Of a DNA stretch of 64,000 bases, positions 47,726 to 58,593 are shown piece after piece. The DNA is from Toxorhynchites rutilus septentrionalis (Eukaryota; Arthropoda; Insecta; Diptera; Culicidae). Both the position numbers and the translations under genes were made by a program. The notes beneath the pieces are model-generated. The model was given only the letters and a program-made list of their open reading frames with translations. It did no database searches and had not been told where the DNA came from. Location: NCBI RefSeq assembly GCF_029784135.1, contig NC_073745.1, forward strand, positions 110,091,716 through 110,155,715, written 5' to 3'. The stretch's first letter is position 1. Each line of letters begins with the position of its first letter.

Positions 47726-48004
47726 GGTATATAGGTATAAAAGAGGGTATTTTCGTTAAGATAGGGGTTGCGATTTTTCAATTGTTCGATAGTTAGTTTA
47801 TGACATGTATTATTTTCTTCAATATTAAAAATTGCTATGGAGTGTCGAAATCGATTGACGCAAAAATTTTATCAATCCATCATGAAATGACTGAGCAATA
47901 AGCGTTTAAAATTGGACAATTTTCACGATGCGCTCGATTCTCCGTTTTTAATTTGTCCCCTAATATGTTCCCGAAAGACGTAAACCTACGTCAAAAAACC
48001 TTTT

Positions 48005-49262
48005 TCAAAAATTAGTCTATTCTAATCTACTCTTTAAAATTATTTTTTACTATAAAATTTCAGTTCTTCTACCGAAACTCAACATTATAATATCAGGTTA
48101 TTTTCAGACACAATTCTCCATCCACTTGCAAATAACATGTTTCTCCATTACATGGAATAAAAATTTGATACGGAAAATATGATAGAATGAAGACAGCCCT
48201 AAATAGGACAATTCCTTCCTCGAGTTTTGCTCTTATCAACACATTCGGCGATCCATTTTTATTTATATAGATAGAAGACTATATAGGAGTGCGTTTTATC
48301 ACATTAAAATCCATTTCCACTTTCGAACGAAGATCAATTTCGTTACCGCAAACATCAAATGGACTAACAACGCTTGTCAATATGGCGATCTATAAATGGC
48401 TACTGTGTGAATGTACCATATGTAATGGTATAGAAGGAATACTGGCGAATGACAACTGTGTAATGTGCTAATTATAGATATGATAACCATGCGACATGTA
48501 CACGATCAAAATTCGGCTCTGTTACATCTAAAATGCTAATGAGCCTTAAATAAATAAATGGGATAAAAAAAAATAAAAAAATATGGCGATCTACCATAGA
48601 AACCGTTTATCGATCCCTATAACATCTATATGCTAAGCTTGATTCCATTTGTTTGTTTAGTCCTCGAGTTGTTCAGCACACCCCCCCCCCCTTATTTACA
48701 TTTATTGCTCCCTAAAACCTCCATATGCCCAATTTGGTTCTATTTGCTTGATTCGTTATCGAGTTATGCAGAAATTTGTGTTTAATTTCTATGGCAGCGC
48801 CCCCCTCCCCCCTTACAAAGGAGGGGAGAGTGTAGAACCACCTTAGAAATGTTTCTTGCCCCCTAAAATCTCCACATGCCAAATTTGGTTCCGTTTGCTT
48901 GATTAGCTCTTGAAGAAGCCCCCGTCAAGAAGGGGAAGAGTGTTTATTCACATAGAAACGTTTCGCGTCCCCTAAAATCTTCGCATGCCAAATTTGGTTA
49001 CATTTGCTTGATTAGTTTTCGAGTGATGCGAGAAATTTGTCTTTCATTTGTATGACAGATTCCCCTTAGAGAGGGGGGGAGGGAGTGGAGTGTCTAACTA
49101 ATGTAAAAACATTTATTGCACTCTTGAACCTCCACATGAAAAATTTGGTTTCATTTGCTTGATTAATTATCGAGTAATGCAGAAATTTGTGTTTCAATTG
49201 TATGGCAGAAACCGCCCCTCCACCCCCCTCTGAGAGGGGGTAGTGTAGGTTGGTAGTATAAC
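48005..49262 (-). mobile_element. Helitron copy 2, 3'-truncated (minus strand)
   Basis: The minus strand matches the Helitron at 1260-2350: several blocks with AACACAAATTTCTGCAT, CCCCCTC and ATTTGGCATATGGAG (49240-48640), then AAAACTCGAGGAAGGAATTG and CATGTAATGGAGAAACATG (48275-48060), up to about 48005 where HG copy C begins. A TCTATATAAATAAAAATGG word at about 48275 looks like an internal copy of the 5' end. The CTAG 3' end is missing. Interrupted by a SINE at 48393-48580. Confidence 0.7.
48393..48580 (+). mobile_element. SINE-B, 5'-truncated, inside Helitron copy 2
   Basis: 188 bp flanked by 13-bp repeats ATATGGCGATCTA (48380-48392, 48581-48593). It starts TAAATGGCTACTGTGTGAAT, i.e. in the middle of the SINE, and ends GGCTCTGTTACATCTAAAAT, GCTAATGAGCC, GGGATAAAAAA. 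Truncation with intact target duplications is typical of incomplete target-primed reverse transcription. Confidence 0.88.
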
Positions 49263-49670
49263 TATTAAATATTGATAGCATGCACCCGTGGCCGCGTGGT
49301 TAGCGTCTCATATTATTATGCCGGGTGTTCGGGTTCGATTCCCGTTCTGGTCGGAGGATTTTTCGTAAAAAAATTTCCTTCGACTTGCACTGTGGTCACG
49401 CGTATTCAAGAGCTTGCCCCTCGGAATACATTCAAGGCGTGTTATTTGGCTTAAGAAATCTCAACCAAGTGTTAATAAATGACGCTAGTTAATGCATACG
49501 TTGAGACGGCAAAAGTTCCACAAGGGAACGTTAACGCCATTCAAGAAGAAGAAGGCATGTTGACAATCACCTTATGTTCAAAGAGTTTCATGGCTTTTGG
49601 GTACTCTGTATTTCAGGAGAGTTGTCGCATGTCAAAATAAAAAAAAGAATTCGCTCTCTCGGAATTTGAT
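49256..49670 (+). repeat. Repeat family X, interrupted by the SINE
   Basis: Joining 49256-49282 to 49560-49670 gives a stretch that matches 59845-59985: ACTATTAAATATTGATAG, then CAATCACCTTATGTTC, GTACTCTGTATTTCAG and CGCATGTCAAAATAAA. The second locus has no SINE and so serves as an empty site. Confidence 0.7.
49283..49554 (+). mobile_element. tRNA-derived SINE (Feilai-like), full length, plus strand
   Basis: 272 bp with box A (TGGCCGCGTGGTTAGCG), box B (GGTTCGATTCC), body words ACTTGCACTGTGGTCACGCG and GGCGTGTTATTTGGC, and a (GAA)n 3' end. Flanked by GCATG on both sides (49278-49282, 49555-49559). Nearly the same length as the copy at 18159-18429. Confidence 0.88.
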
Positions 49671-49805
49671 CCCGGTATTTGAGAAATTTCCCGTAGAATT
49701 TGATTTATTCGATTCAGTGTCTTATGTATGACTGTTTACATTTTTTAGGAGGGGTAACAGACACTTTCTTCCCTTTTTTGGCTACAAGTCGTTACAAACC
49801 CAGCG

Positions 49806-51015
49806 CCGAATCTAGAATACTCTCCAAACCACTCATCTCTGGACTGTAACACTCACAATGGCTTCCACTACGGCATTAAGGTTGACGTCAATGATGTTGA
49901 TGTCGATGATGGCACCACCCCTTTGGACGCCTGATCTCCGCACTATACCTTCTAAAGCTATGTTGAACAGCATATTCGAAAGCCTGTCACCTTGCTGCAG
50001 ACCGTGGTACATCACGAACGAGTCCGATTCGGCAATTCTTCGTCGGTTCATACCCTCAGATTGAACCGATGAATAGCACTATATAGCCGCTTGCTCTCGA
50101 CTTTGAAAATTTCTGGAATGCTGTCTTTTTCAAGTGCTCTCTACAACCTTTCTACAACTCATCCAATGTCGGTGGTTCTACAGCTTGTTCATCATCCACA
50201 ATTTCCATTCGGTCCTCTTGAACAACTTTGCTTGCCTCGCCATTTAATAGCACCTTGAAATGTTGTTTGCCCGGCCAACTGTGTCTTATCGGTAATCAGG
50301 TTCCCCATCCTATCATTGCACATAACAGGGACTGGTACGGTCCAGTTCCTGAACCCGTTTACTGCTTAAAAAAAATTTATTGTGTCATACCTGGAGAAAC
50401 AATTTTCCGCCTCCGGAAGCGATCTTATAACGATGAAGTCTCTTTTCGATAGCTCTTGCCTCTCGGTATCCCTCGTTGATCTGTCGTGACATTTGCTGCT
50501 TCCAAAATGTGGCCTCTGGTCAGGTTCTTATCATTCCTCACATTCCGGCTCTCCACATCAAACTACCTGCTACATGTGATAGTTGCCGTCGTGCCCAATA
50601 TTTCTCATGCTGTGGAACTGACCGTGTCGTGGGTGTGGTTTTACTGCTTGTTCGGCTTTGCTCCAACAGGTTCAATGAACATCTTCGGTTAATAACCGCT
50701 GTGTGTTCAACGTTTCCTTCCTCGTCGTTTTTGATTTGGATACGTTTGACAACCGGGTCGGAATCTGGCATACAACTAAACAGTTGAAATTTTGTCCTCT
50801 AAAGGTCCTCACATCGATGACATCTGCCTCTATTGTAGGTACTTGAAGGAGTGCTCTCTATCGGGTCGCCAGCCGAGAATTCTTGTATGCCAGCGCACTT
50901 CATGGATGGACGCAACCTCACTCACGTTCCACAGCTCTTTCGCCAGAATGCTTACGCATGTTAGCTCGAGTAGGGTCCTCACATTCCATGTTCCATGTTT
51001 CCAATCGTATTCATT
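49806..51015 (-). pseudogene. RTE-type non-LTR retrotransposon, decayed
   Basis: Minus strand from the right: HGTWNVRTLLELTCVSILAK and VASIHEVRW (about 51000-50890) are the start of an RTE endonuclease; a decayed middle with REARAIEKRLHRYKI (about 50440); then reverse-transcriptase motifs SFVMYHGLQQGDRLSNMLFN and IALEGIVRRSGVQRGG (about 50030-49920). The FADD catalytic box that should follow is deleted, and frames shift several times. RTE elements encode one endonuclease/reverse-transcriptase protein; this copy is dead. The A. aegypti family JAM1 is of this type, but identity is not tested. Confidence 0.75.
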
Positions 51016-51295
51016 CGCTTAAGTCTATTCTGAATTTTTCTCTAGATTCCTAGTACTCTCTGTCCAACCTCTATTAAATCAGGAGATGATCTTGCTGCTT
51101 TGTCTAATTCTAAACAAACAACGATTCAATTTATATTCTAGAGTATTGATGTCAGTAATTACCATACACTGCATGATTTTCATATGTGACGCTGTTTGTA
51201 AAAAAAATGTTTTTGTATATTTTAAGTGTCAAGTTTGTATAACACCAATTACATTTTCCGTTGTTTTAGTTCTTCTGATCAATAAATCTGGAGAA
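51016..51295. other. Spacer, nothing recognised
   Basis: A/T-rich; the frame at 51086-51358 is not supported. Confidence 0.4.
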
Positions 51296-51830
51296 TACTG
51301 GAGGGAAAAGTGCTCACGGAGAGAGAAAAAGAACAAATCGATACATTTCACCAAGTAAATGTTGGTATCAAATAAATTGCTCGTCAGATTGGACGATCCT
51401 ATCAAGTAGATCAATTATTTGGCGAATCCTCGAGAATACGGTAAGGAGATGTTATCTATGTTATCTATAGTGACGAAAAAAAGCTCATTTTGGATGGTCC
51501 TGATGGTTTCAATCCTCTACTATCGTTCTACGTAGATATTGTCGCTAAAAAACCACATTCCAGCAAGATAATGCCACTATTCGTACCAGCAAGGAAACTA
51601 ACCAATGGATTAAGGACCAAAAACTTGACTAATTGGACTAGCCGGCTCGCTCTCCAGACTTTAAACCTGTTAAAAATCCTTGGGGTCCTAGTACGCAGAA
51701 TCTATGCTGAGGGAAAGCAATGTACCATGGTTGACAAACTCAAGTCCGCGATTTCGGAGACATGAGAAAATTTCGAGAAATCCGTTCTGCAAACTTTGGT
51801 AAATAGTATGCCAAAATGAATTTTCCAGGT
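51296..51830 (+). pseudogene. Tc1-type transposase, internally deleted (relative of 23293-24278)
   Basis: N-terminal GKVLTEREKEQIDTFHQVNV and IARQIGRSYQV (with one stop) match the helix-turn-helix of the 23.3-kb copy. A deletion joins this to VIYVIYSDEKKLILDGPDGF, the first catalytic motif (Asp kept; VIY is duplicated). A second deletion removes the second Asp; then RRIYAEGKQCTMVDKLKSAI and LVNSMPK, the C-terminus. Because the segment before VIYS is deleted, it cannot show whether this copy had the intron. Confidence 0.75.
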
Positions 51831-51892
51831 TATTAACCAAAATGGCATGGTTAACAATTATTAATAGTCTTATAGCAACTGGACAGCTGAAA

Positions 51893-51981
<89 letters not shown>
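51893..51981. repeat. (AT)n microsatellite beginning TCTATATATA
   Basis: About 87 bp of TA repeat; the start TCTATATATA preceded by A equals a Helitron 5' end. It codes the spurious poly-(YI) frame. Confidence 0.95.
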
Positions 51982-51984
<3 letters not shown>

Positions 51985-52639
51985 ATGTTGGTAATTTTAG
52001 CAACATGATTTACCGATATCACGATCAATCGCATAAAGATGGTGGAGTGACTTACTCCAACGGTATGAGTAAATGCTGAGTATGTGGAATAATTCAATGT
52101 TGAATCCGAGGACTTACAATGCTAAGAACCAATATTATTTTATTTTACTACTGATCTGATTGTTTCATTATCTACTTGAAGATTCAGATGCAGAAATTTA
52201 GGTAATTATAACATCAAAAACCACAATTGCTTCTCTTTGTTCATCGTGTACAGAAAATAGTAATTATATGAGCAGCGTTTCAATGGTTTCTTATATTCAT
52301 CTATTAGGAAACACTAAGTAATAAGACACTATCATGACAGACATGTTTGGACTCTACAAAGAATGTGATTCAAAAGTAGATTTAGCTTATAGCACATACT
52401 ACTGACAATTGTTGATTTTCGAACGATGTATTAAAGCTGTATGGAATTACGCCTGTTATGCGGACAAACAGTGATTTTTCGGAAACGTTTTTTCAAAATT
52501 GCTCAAATGTTTTTGAACAAAAAATGTTTGTTTGCATATTGAGCAAACGTATTACATTGTGTAGAATGCGAAACAGCGGAAAAGACGATTTTGTTAATTT
52601 TGTCGTTTACGTCTCCTATACAAACATGAGCAGTATTGA

Positions 52640-52690
52640 TGATAACAAAAAATAAATTTTGGGCGGGACGAAGTTTGCGCGGTCAGCTAG
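52640..52690 (+). mobile_element. Helitron 3' end, copy 3
   Basis: AATTTTGGGCGGGACGAAG, TTTGCGCGGTCAGCTAG, followed by T. It matches the last 50 bp of the Helitron at 1260-2350. If the AT run at 51893 is its 5' end, the copy would be 798 bp. Confidence 0.7.
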
Positions 52691-55021
52691 TTATCATATA
52701 AAAGCCCAATAAATAAATAATCGACTCTTTTGAATGGAATTGACGTTAAATATATTTCATTCTAACCATTCAACAATGTATGAAAATACCTTGTTGAAAT
52801 TCTAACTGTTTGTGTTATAACGAAATATATTCAAGATGGTCAGAAGTTGAACAGTGTACAATTGTACAATACAATTGCTTGGAACAATCGAAAATATGAT
52901 ATTTCACTTTTAATCTATTCTAATTTCGACATTGCCAATAATTGATGAAGCGGTTCTGTTCTTATTAGCCCTATCACTTAACTGGAAGGTAGATAGCTTT
53001 TTACCCTGGCTGAAGTTATTGTGTTTATTTCCGTTATCTCTCACATTCCTATTCCCGTGTGATCTATTTTGAAAACAACATCTGATTCGGAATGCTTTCT
53101 AGTCAGAAAACCAATTCACAAAAAAAACGTGCCATGTACTCCAATGACTGTTCAAAAATGTATATTCTATCTATTCGCGATTAACTGGTCTGATGAACTG
53201 TACGTAAATTGATTGGGATTCTAAACATTTCATACATGTTTGAGAATAATGTACCGTTCTGACTCATATTATTAACAAACTCAAGTTCCGAACACTTCAT
53301 TTTAAAAACTGAAACACTTTACACACTTTTTTTAAAAAAAAACTTTACTGAACATCAATGTAAAAAATAATTGAATAAGGAAAACTCCGATATTATTTCG
53401 GGTGTATCCTTCCGTATAATAACATTTATAGGTATCAAAACAACATTGATGTCCAGTAAATTTAGTTTTCAAAATGAAGCGTTCAGAATTTGTGTCAAAA
53501 ATGAAGTGTTCGAAATTTGAGTCAAAACGGCACCAACACTATCTCGCATAAACTTTGTCTTCGCCACCAAATTCATCCCTGAGGGCCCCCATCGACTCGC
53601 GAATGAAATCGAAGGAGGCAACCGAGACGGATTGCAAATGCACAAACGAGCGTGCAAATATAATTTTTATTTCTTCTTAAAGTGGCAAAAAGATCGATAG
53701 TGGGGAAGATATTAAATAAATAATAACGCTTATTCGCTGCCATGCGTTTTGAACAAGACGGGTAAACATGAATATTTATTTTCAGCCGTACCATTGGCTG
53801 TGTGCGTCTATTTGCTGGCGACATGTTCGAGCTTTCTCAAGCTGGGGAGGTCTCGTAAGGTGAGTGGTTGTGACGAAGGGTGGGCAAAAGTTTGCCCACG
53901 ATGTGCAGCCGGACTTGAGATGCTTGTTAGTAATAGAAGTGGTACAAACCTCCATGTCTGCTGTTGGACAAGAAGTATCACTACACGGTAAGTCAGCAGT
54001 CTTATGGAATTTAATAGGTAATCTCAAAAGGGACAGGTATGTAGCTCTGTATCATAACTGATGATCCCTATGCCTAATGAATGCGATTAACCACTTTCCG
54101 CAATCCAATCATCGCTCCAGTCCTCAAGCCAAAGTACGCGTTTAGCAAGCGCCAGGAATTTTAAGCGAACGGCGAAACGGCATGAAAATGCTGCGCCAAG
54201 GTACGTGATGTACATTTTTAATCACGTTTTGTGATTTGATACTATCCGGACTTGTTGTCATTCGTTCCGTCGAGCTCCGGCCATCCACGACGACATGATT
54301 CATTTATTACCAGTTTTTGTTTTAATAACTCTGTCGCTCGGTCTCCCCCTCTCAAGGTCACCTGTATGGTCTCTCTTGGAGGATACAGTTCGAACGGATT
54401 GGACGGGATGTTGTGTACATGCTCTAATATTTATAAGTGCGATAAGAGCATGTTCATGCAACACATATTCGTCGATAAAAAGCCGTCTGGAATCCAATAT
54501 TTGCCATGTTTTGCGTTCGCTGCTACAACGTCCGATGATCTGATACGGAGGACAACTTCGGGAGTGTCTAACGCCGAGTGTGAGGCTGGCGTTGCTACAC
54601 TTCTTTTTAATGAATGTGCGAAACCTGTTGATGGAGTCTAGTAGATTGAAAACTTGTGAAGTGAATAATTGCCGCAGATAAATCGCTTGCATTAACGAGT
54701 TTTTATAAGTATTTAGAAATTAATTAGCCACCGACTGGGTACAAACGGACTGAGTGGGAAGCAGTAACATAAATCAAACATTGTTGGCTGATGAATTATT
54801 CACGCATTCTAGCTGTTCATTATATACTTTTTGTGGCTCGCTGGAAAGTAGAGCGAAGCTTGTTGTCAAATGAGTTCTCATTGGACTGGACCGGTCACAA
54901 GGATTGCAGGAGATTGTAAGGCACTTATTTGCACGATTCTGCAGATATGACCTTTTCCAATGTGATTTAATAGTTATTCAATCGTACGATTTACCATTTC
55001 AATCTTTTCATTTTACAGAAA
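52691..55021. other. No supported gene
   Basis: 52691-53450 is A/T-rich. 53500-54700 is more balanced, with overlapping frames on both strands (e.g. 54252-54641 + and 54300-54692 -) but no domain I recognise. One of these could be old retroelement DNA. Confidence 0.35.
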
Positions 55022-55568
55022 CAGGGGTCTTCGTAGCCTAATTGGTTGCGTGTCCGCTACTAAGCGAACGATCATGAGCTCATAACTCAGGGCCCCTCTA
55101 CTGACCATCTTTGTGTGTTATTCTAGCTACTATATCCAAGCAACAATCATCATCTGAAGGTAATCCCAGTCCCTTACCGCTCACATTTTCGGTCTGCTGT
55201 ATCGGTTATTGGAACTATTAATAACTCAACAAAGGAAGCCTCATATCAACAGTCCCGCTGTGAACAGCCCAACTGTGAACATTCGAACAATAGCAATATT
55301 CTTACGCCGGAAAAGGCGACATGTGTTGTGCATCGATAGAATAGGAATTCTCTTACGTCTAAACGACTACTGTGTTATAGATAAACACAAATGTTTATCG
55401 ATAGATAGCGCGATACTCTTACGCCATAGAAAGGTAACAGTGTAGTATACGACAAAAGTTATCTTAGGATAAAAAATGTACACGAATGAATTCGGCTCTG
55501 TTACAGCTGAATTGCTAAATGAGCCTAATATAATAAAATTGTGTTGGGATAAAAAAAATAAAAAAAAA
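55022..55568 (+). mobile_element. tRNA-derived SINE-B, long form
   Basis: The head reads GGGTCTTCGTAGCCTAATTGG (a good box A, TAGCCTAATTGGTTGCG), with a decayed box B (GAGCTCATAACTC). The body has three imperfect copies of TTCTTACGCC..AA.G..GACA. The tail is GGCTCTGTTACAGCTGAATT, GCTAAATGAGCC, GGGATAAAAAA. TTACAGAAA (55013-55021) and TTACAAAAA (55569-55577) may be the target duplication. At ~547 bp it is longer than the 350-bp copy at 33537. Confidence 0.7.
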
Positions 55569-55685
55569 TTACAAAAATATATAGAAGTTAGAAGAGAGAA
55601 GAACCTTATGTTGGCGAAACGTTTAGACATGTGCATCATTTAGACAGCTGTCTCTTGTTTTGTGTTCGAATTGATTCGTCATTTT

Positions 55686-56060
55686 ATCATAAATATACTG
55701 ACCCCTGAACAACGCCTGGAAATTGTTCAGAGGATTCTTACTAAGCCATGGTTCAGTATGAGAAAGTTCTTGCAATCTCGATTCATTTCACGGTCGAAAA
55801 AATCGTTTATCAAAGCAACTAACACGAGTCACCATGGATCGTTGACGCACTTTGCGCTTTATGGTCCGGTGGAATCAATGGTTCATTTTTTTTTAAATGT
55901 TGCCGGCCAGAACGTAACAGTTAATGGTTCCCTTCATTTGAAGAGGCTCTGGTTTCTACAGGACGATGCAACATACCACATTATTGGAAGAAACGTTCGG
56001 CGCTCGGGATTGACCTCGATGCGTCATGCGATTTAACACAGTTTTGAGCGATTTTTTGTA
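55686..56060 (+). pseudogene. Mariner-like transposase, heavily deleted
   Basis: Starts ILTPEQRLEIVQRI, an N-terminal helix-turn-helix word of an abundant arthropod mariner-like family, then jumps to FALYGPVESMVHFFLNVAGQ and VTVNGSLHLKRLWFLQDDAT, the region before and at the second catalytic Asp (usual motif WFQQDGATCHT). Everything between and after is missing; a stop falls at 56034-56036. The SINE at 55022 ends just upstream. Confidence 0.65.
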
Positions 56061-56645
56061 AGCAGTAAACGATTGTCCTGAAAACCAACTTAAGGTAATG
56101 TAAGAAATTCAAACGCGAGAGACAGAATTAACTATCTAGTTCAGTGGTATCTAGTATGTGATAGGATCCGTATGTAGCTGACAACGTATAAACCCGGCTT
56201 AACTGCTGGAATCTTTTTCAAGAGTCTTATGGGAAAGAGAGAAAGTTTGGGATTAAACTCATATGCAATATCGAAACATGCGCCAAAAAAGACAAGTTTA
56301 TTGCCACATCCTGTGCTGAAACATTGACTGAGCTAGCAGCGAAAATTGTTTGTTTGATAAGAGAAGGATTTCAATGTTACCCAGGAATTGGCTTGCCTTT
56401 TTCCTATGGATGTAGGATTTGAGGATGTCTTGGAGTATATCGTCCAAATCATCAATCAACTCGCACGTGAGTTCCAAGCTCCTTTTATTCTTTTCTTAAT
56501 TTTTTTTATTCACTCGAAAACAAACTCATGTTCAAACAACAAATGTGAAATTTTCATTTTAACCATTCCCTGACATTCTCAATATCTCAAGTGTCGACAA
56601 CTAGAAAAAATGTTGATGCACTGCAGTCGATTAATGCTGATTTTT
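56061..56645. other. Possible upstream remains of the hAT gene
   Basis: VTQELACLFPMDVGFEDVLEYI near 56375 would suit the middle of a ZBED/GTF2I-like hAT transposase, but I cannot follow a frame through. Otherwise A/T-rich. Confidence 0.3.
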
Positions 56646-57077
56646 CTCGCAGATTTTGATACTTCAAAGCACATGAAAGAATTCTCCAATTTTCTATACC
56701 CCATTCAGTTTCGTTGATGTACATGCCGCTGAAAACATGCAGATAGAACTCATTGAAACCCAATGTGATTTAGAGCTGCGTAATAAATTTGAAAATCATG
56801 ATGTCTTGGAATGTAACTCCCGATTTGTTCCAGAAGCACGATTTCCAGAACTAATAAAACATGCTCATTTTATTACTTCTTTGTTTGAAACCACAAATAT
56901 TTGTTAGCAATTGTTTCAGTTATGAATCTATCAAAGTGATGGAACAAAATCACTGACAGTTATTTGCAAAGCACGCTTCGCATCGCTATCTCTCCCATTA
57001 ATGCTGATTTAGATAACATGCTCAATAAAAGTAGTTCGAATGAAATTGAAACGGCGTTGGAGTATGTTTGTATTTAA
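56646..57077 (+). pseudogene. hAT transposase, C-terminal region
   Basis: FDTSKHMKEFSNFLYPIQF, one-base shift, VDVHAAENMQIELIETQCD, LELRNKFENHD, FPELIKHAHFITSLFETTNI, stop, QLFQ, stop, then after a further shift TDSYLQSTLRIAISPINADL and a terminal TAA at 57075-57077. The LF.TT..C.Q.FS.MN pattern is the hAT C-terminal dimerisation region; the closest relatives I know are the ZBED5/GTF2IRD2-type transposases. The BED zinc finger and catalytic parts are not found. Two stops and two shifts make it dead. Confidence 0.72.
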
Positions 57078-57179
57078 GAATTTTCTATATTGAAACAAAC
57101 AATTTTAGAAAAGGTCGTGTAGTTCGATGTTCCCATTCACTCTAATCGGCTTCCTAGCAACGGTAATGTTCGGTCTGTA

Positions 57180-57655
57180 CGAGAAGCTTGTGGCAATTGT
57201 CACGTAACTTAAGTGCGGGAAAACGTCAAAACAGATATACGAGCTACTCGAACCGTTTTCCATCAACGAAAGATTCGTATTCCTTACACCACAACAGTAC
57301 CAAGAAACAGATGATGTGGGCGATAGGCCCAGAAATAGACGTCCGAGGTCGGTATGGCTGCACAATGTTATCTATGTTGTTCATGAACGCGTTCGGCGCA
57401 ATCCTCTTCGGAAACAAAAACGTTCATCAGTCGAAATGAATTGGATAAATTGATCGGTGCGTACATCGATGTGTGAGTCATTTTATGACGTCCAGATTGA
57501 AGCGAATATGTTGGGAAAGATGCAAAAAACTCCTAGAACGGTTAAGAAACGAGCAGGGGCTCCTAGAACGGTTAAAAAACGAACAGGGTTTTCATATCAT
57601 CTTGATCTCTAGTTATGAATTTCACAAGTATAGAACTGAATGCTTTCTAATGTGA
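57180..57655 (+). pseudogene. Tc1/mariner-like transposase, N-terminal part
   Basis: GKTSKQIYELLEPFSINERF, YQETDDVGDRPRNRRPRSVW, VHERVRRNPLRKQKRSSVEM form the paired helix-turn-helix region with its GRPRS-type linker (RRPRS here); after a shift LKRICWERCKKLLERLRNEQ follows. The block LLERLRNEQG is duplicated in tandem (57532-57561 and 57562-57591). The reading stops before the first catalytic motif (FTDEK), which is absent. A minus-strand frame over the same DNA (57105-57365) is a shadow. Confidence 0.7.
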
Positions 57656-58302
57656 AATAAAAAGTGAGTTCAAAAGTACCAGTTAAATACTATGTTTTAC
57701 ATATTTTACATTTCATTATAAAAAGTAGTGAGAAAAAAATCATTGCGGCCCGCGGCTATGATAAAAACTTTAAACCCTGTAACCCTGCGACTACTCAAGT
57801 TCTACTTCTACTACTACTTCGACTACTACTTCTAAATCAGCAGCCATTTAAATTCATTTATTGCATTTTTACATAACCAAACAACATAGTCGATATTATG
57901 ACGATATTATGACACACGAGACCTACACGATAAAAACATGAATTTGAGCACAAATTGATTGGACAACATACAATATAATATAAAATTCAGGGAGGAAGCG
58001 AGCGGATAGTGCAATCGAAAGAAAACATAAATCGTCAAACTTTTTTTTTCTATATTCACTGTTCATGTTTCAAGCAAAAAAAAATCTGGATAAATTTCCT
58101 GTCTAATGATATATAACACAACATATGTCGCAATAACCATTTTGAGTAAATGCGTTTGAAAACTCTTAATAAATCGTTATATTTTTGGTAGAGTGACCCC
58201 CCTGTATGAAAATCAAAGACATAGTCCTATGTCAAAATTCGATAAATGATAAGTCAACAATTTCATTGTATTCAAATTTTAGCGAAACTCATGTTAATAA
58301 AT
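57656..58302 (+). repeat. A/T-rich stretch with an HG tail (copy G)
   Basis: 58140-58234 ends AAAGACATAGTCCTATGTCA, preceded by GTGACCCCCCTGTATGAAAA; layout and words match the tail ends of HG copies A and C. The hairpin start is not found. The rest has no feature. Confidence 0.4.
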
Positions 58303-58593
58303 TTAAAAAGCGTCTCGATTTTTATCGATATCTGTGAGTGCATTAACATATCCCAAACGACGTTTAATGGCTGCGTACCCTCCCTGTTCACTGACGATCT
58401 CCATCATTGAAAGATGATCAGCTTCTAAGCGATAACATTTTCCCGGCAGACAATGGGTAATATATTTATTCTCATTATGGGTTATTAAGACGCTCCCACC
58501 ACTCCCAGCTACGTATGATGATTTGAGCGTATTGTTGCTTCTTCGCTCATTTTTTTTCTCAGTGCTTTTTGTTCGGTGAAACCAAAACGATTT
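58303..58593 (-). CDS. Unrecognised 96-codon open frame without an ATG start
   Basis: The minus strand is open between TAG (58594-58596) and TAA (58303-58305). It contains TLKSSYVAGSGGSVLITHNE, HCLPGKCYRLEADHLSMMEI and EQGGYAAIKRRLGYVNALTD. It reads like protein and is out of keeping with the A/T-rich surroundings. An overlapping minus-strand frame upstream (SGERRLLRKACFFRNRFGFT, EQKALRKKMSEEA) could be its continuation after a one-base shift, which would make it a pseudogene; alternatively TTTCTTTAG at the left is a splice acceptor and this is a terminal exon. I recognise no family. Confidence 0.35.
   Translation of the reverse strand, partial: KSFWFHRTKSTEKKNERRSNNTLKSSYVAGSGGSVLITHNENKYITHCLPGKCYRLEADHLSMMEIVSEQGGYAAIKRRLGYVNALTDIDKNRDAF

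Larger units (their letters stand above)
45790..47994 (+). mobile_element. HG repeat family, copy C (with nested foldback MITE)
   Basis: Start: a perfect hairpin (45790-45810) and GTTGACGTAGGATTC. Then a unique interior with a histone-type stem-loop on the minus strand, a foldback MITE (46627-47362), minisatellite units (47370-47725), the tail (47735-47970, TTATCAATCCATCATG, GAGCAATAAGCG) and the end GAAAGACGTAAACCTACGTC. Order matches copies A and B. It directly abuts the second Helitron. Confidence 0.6.
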
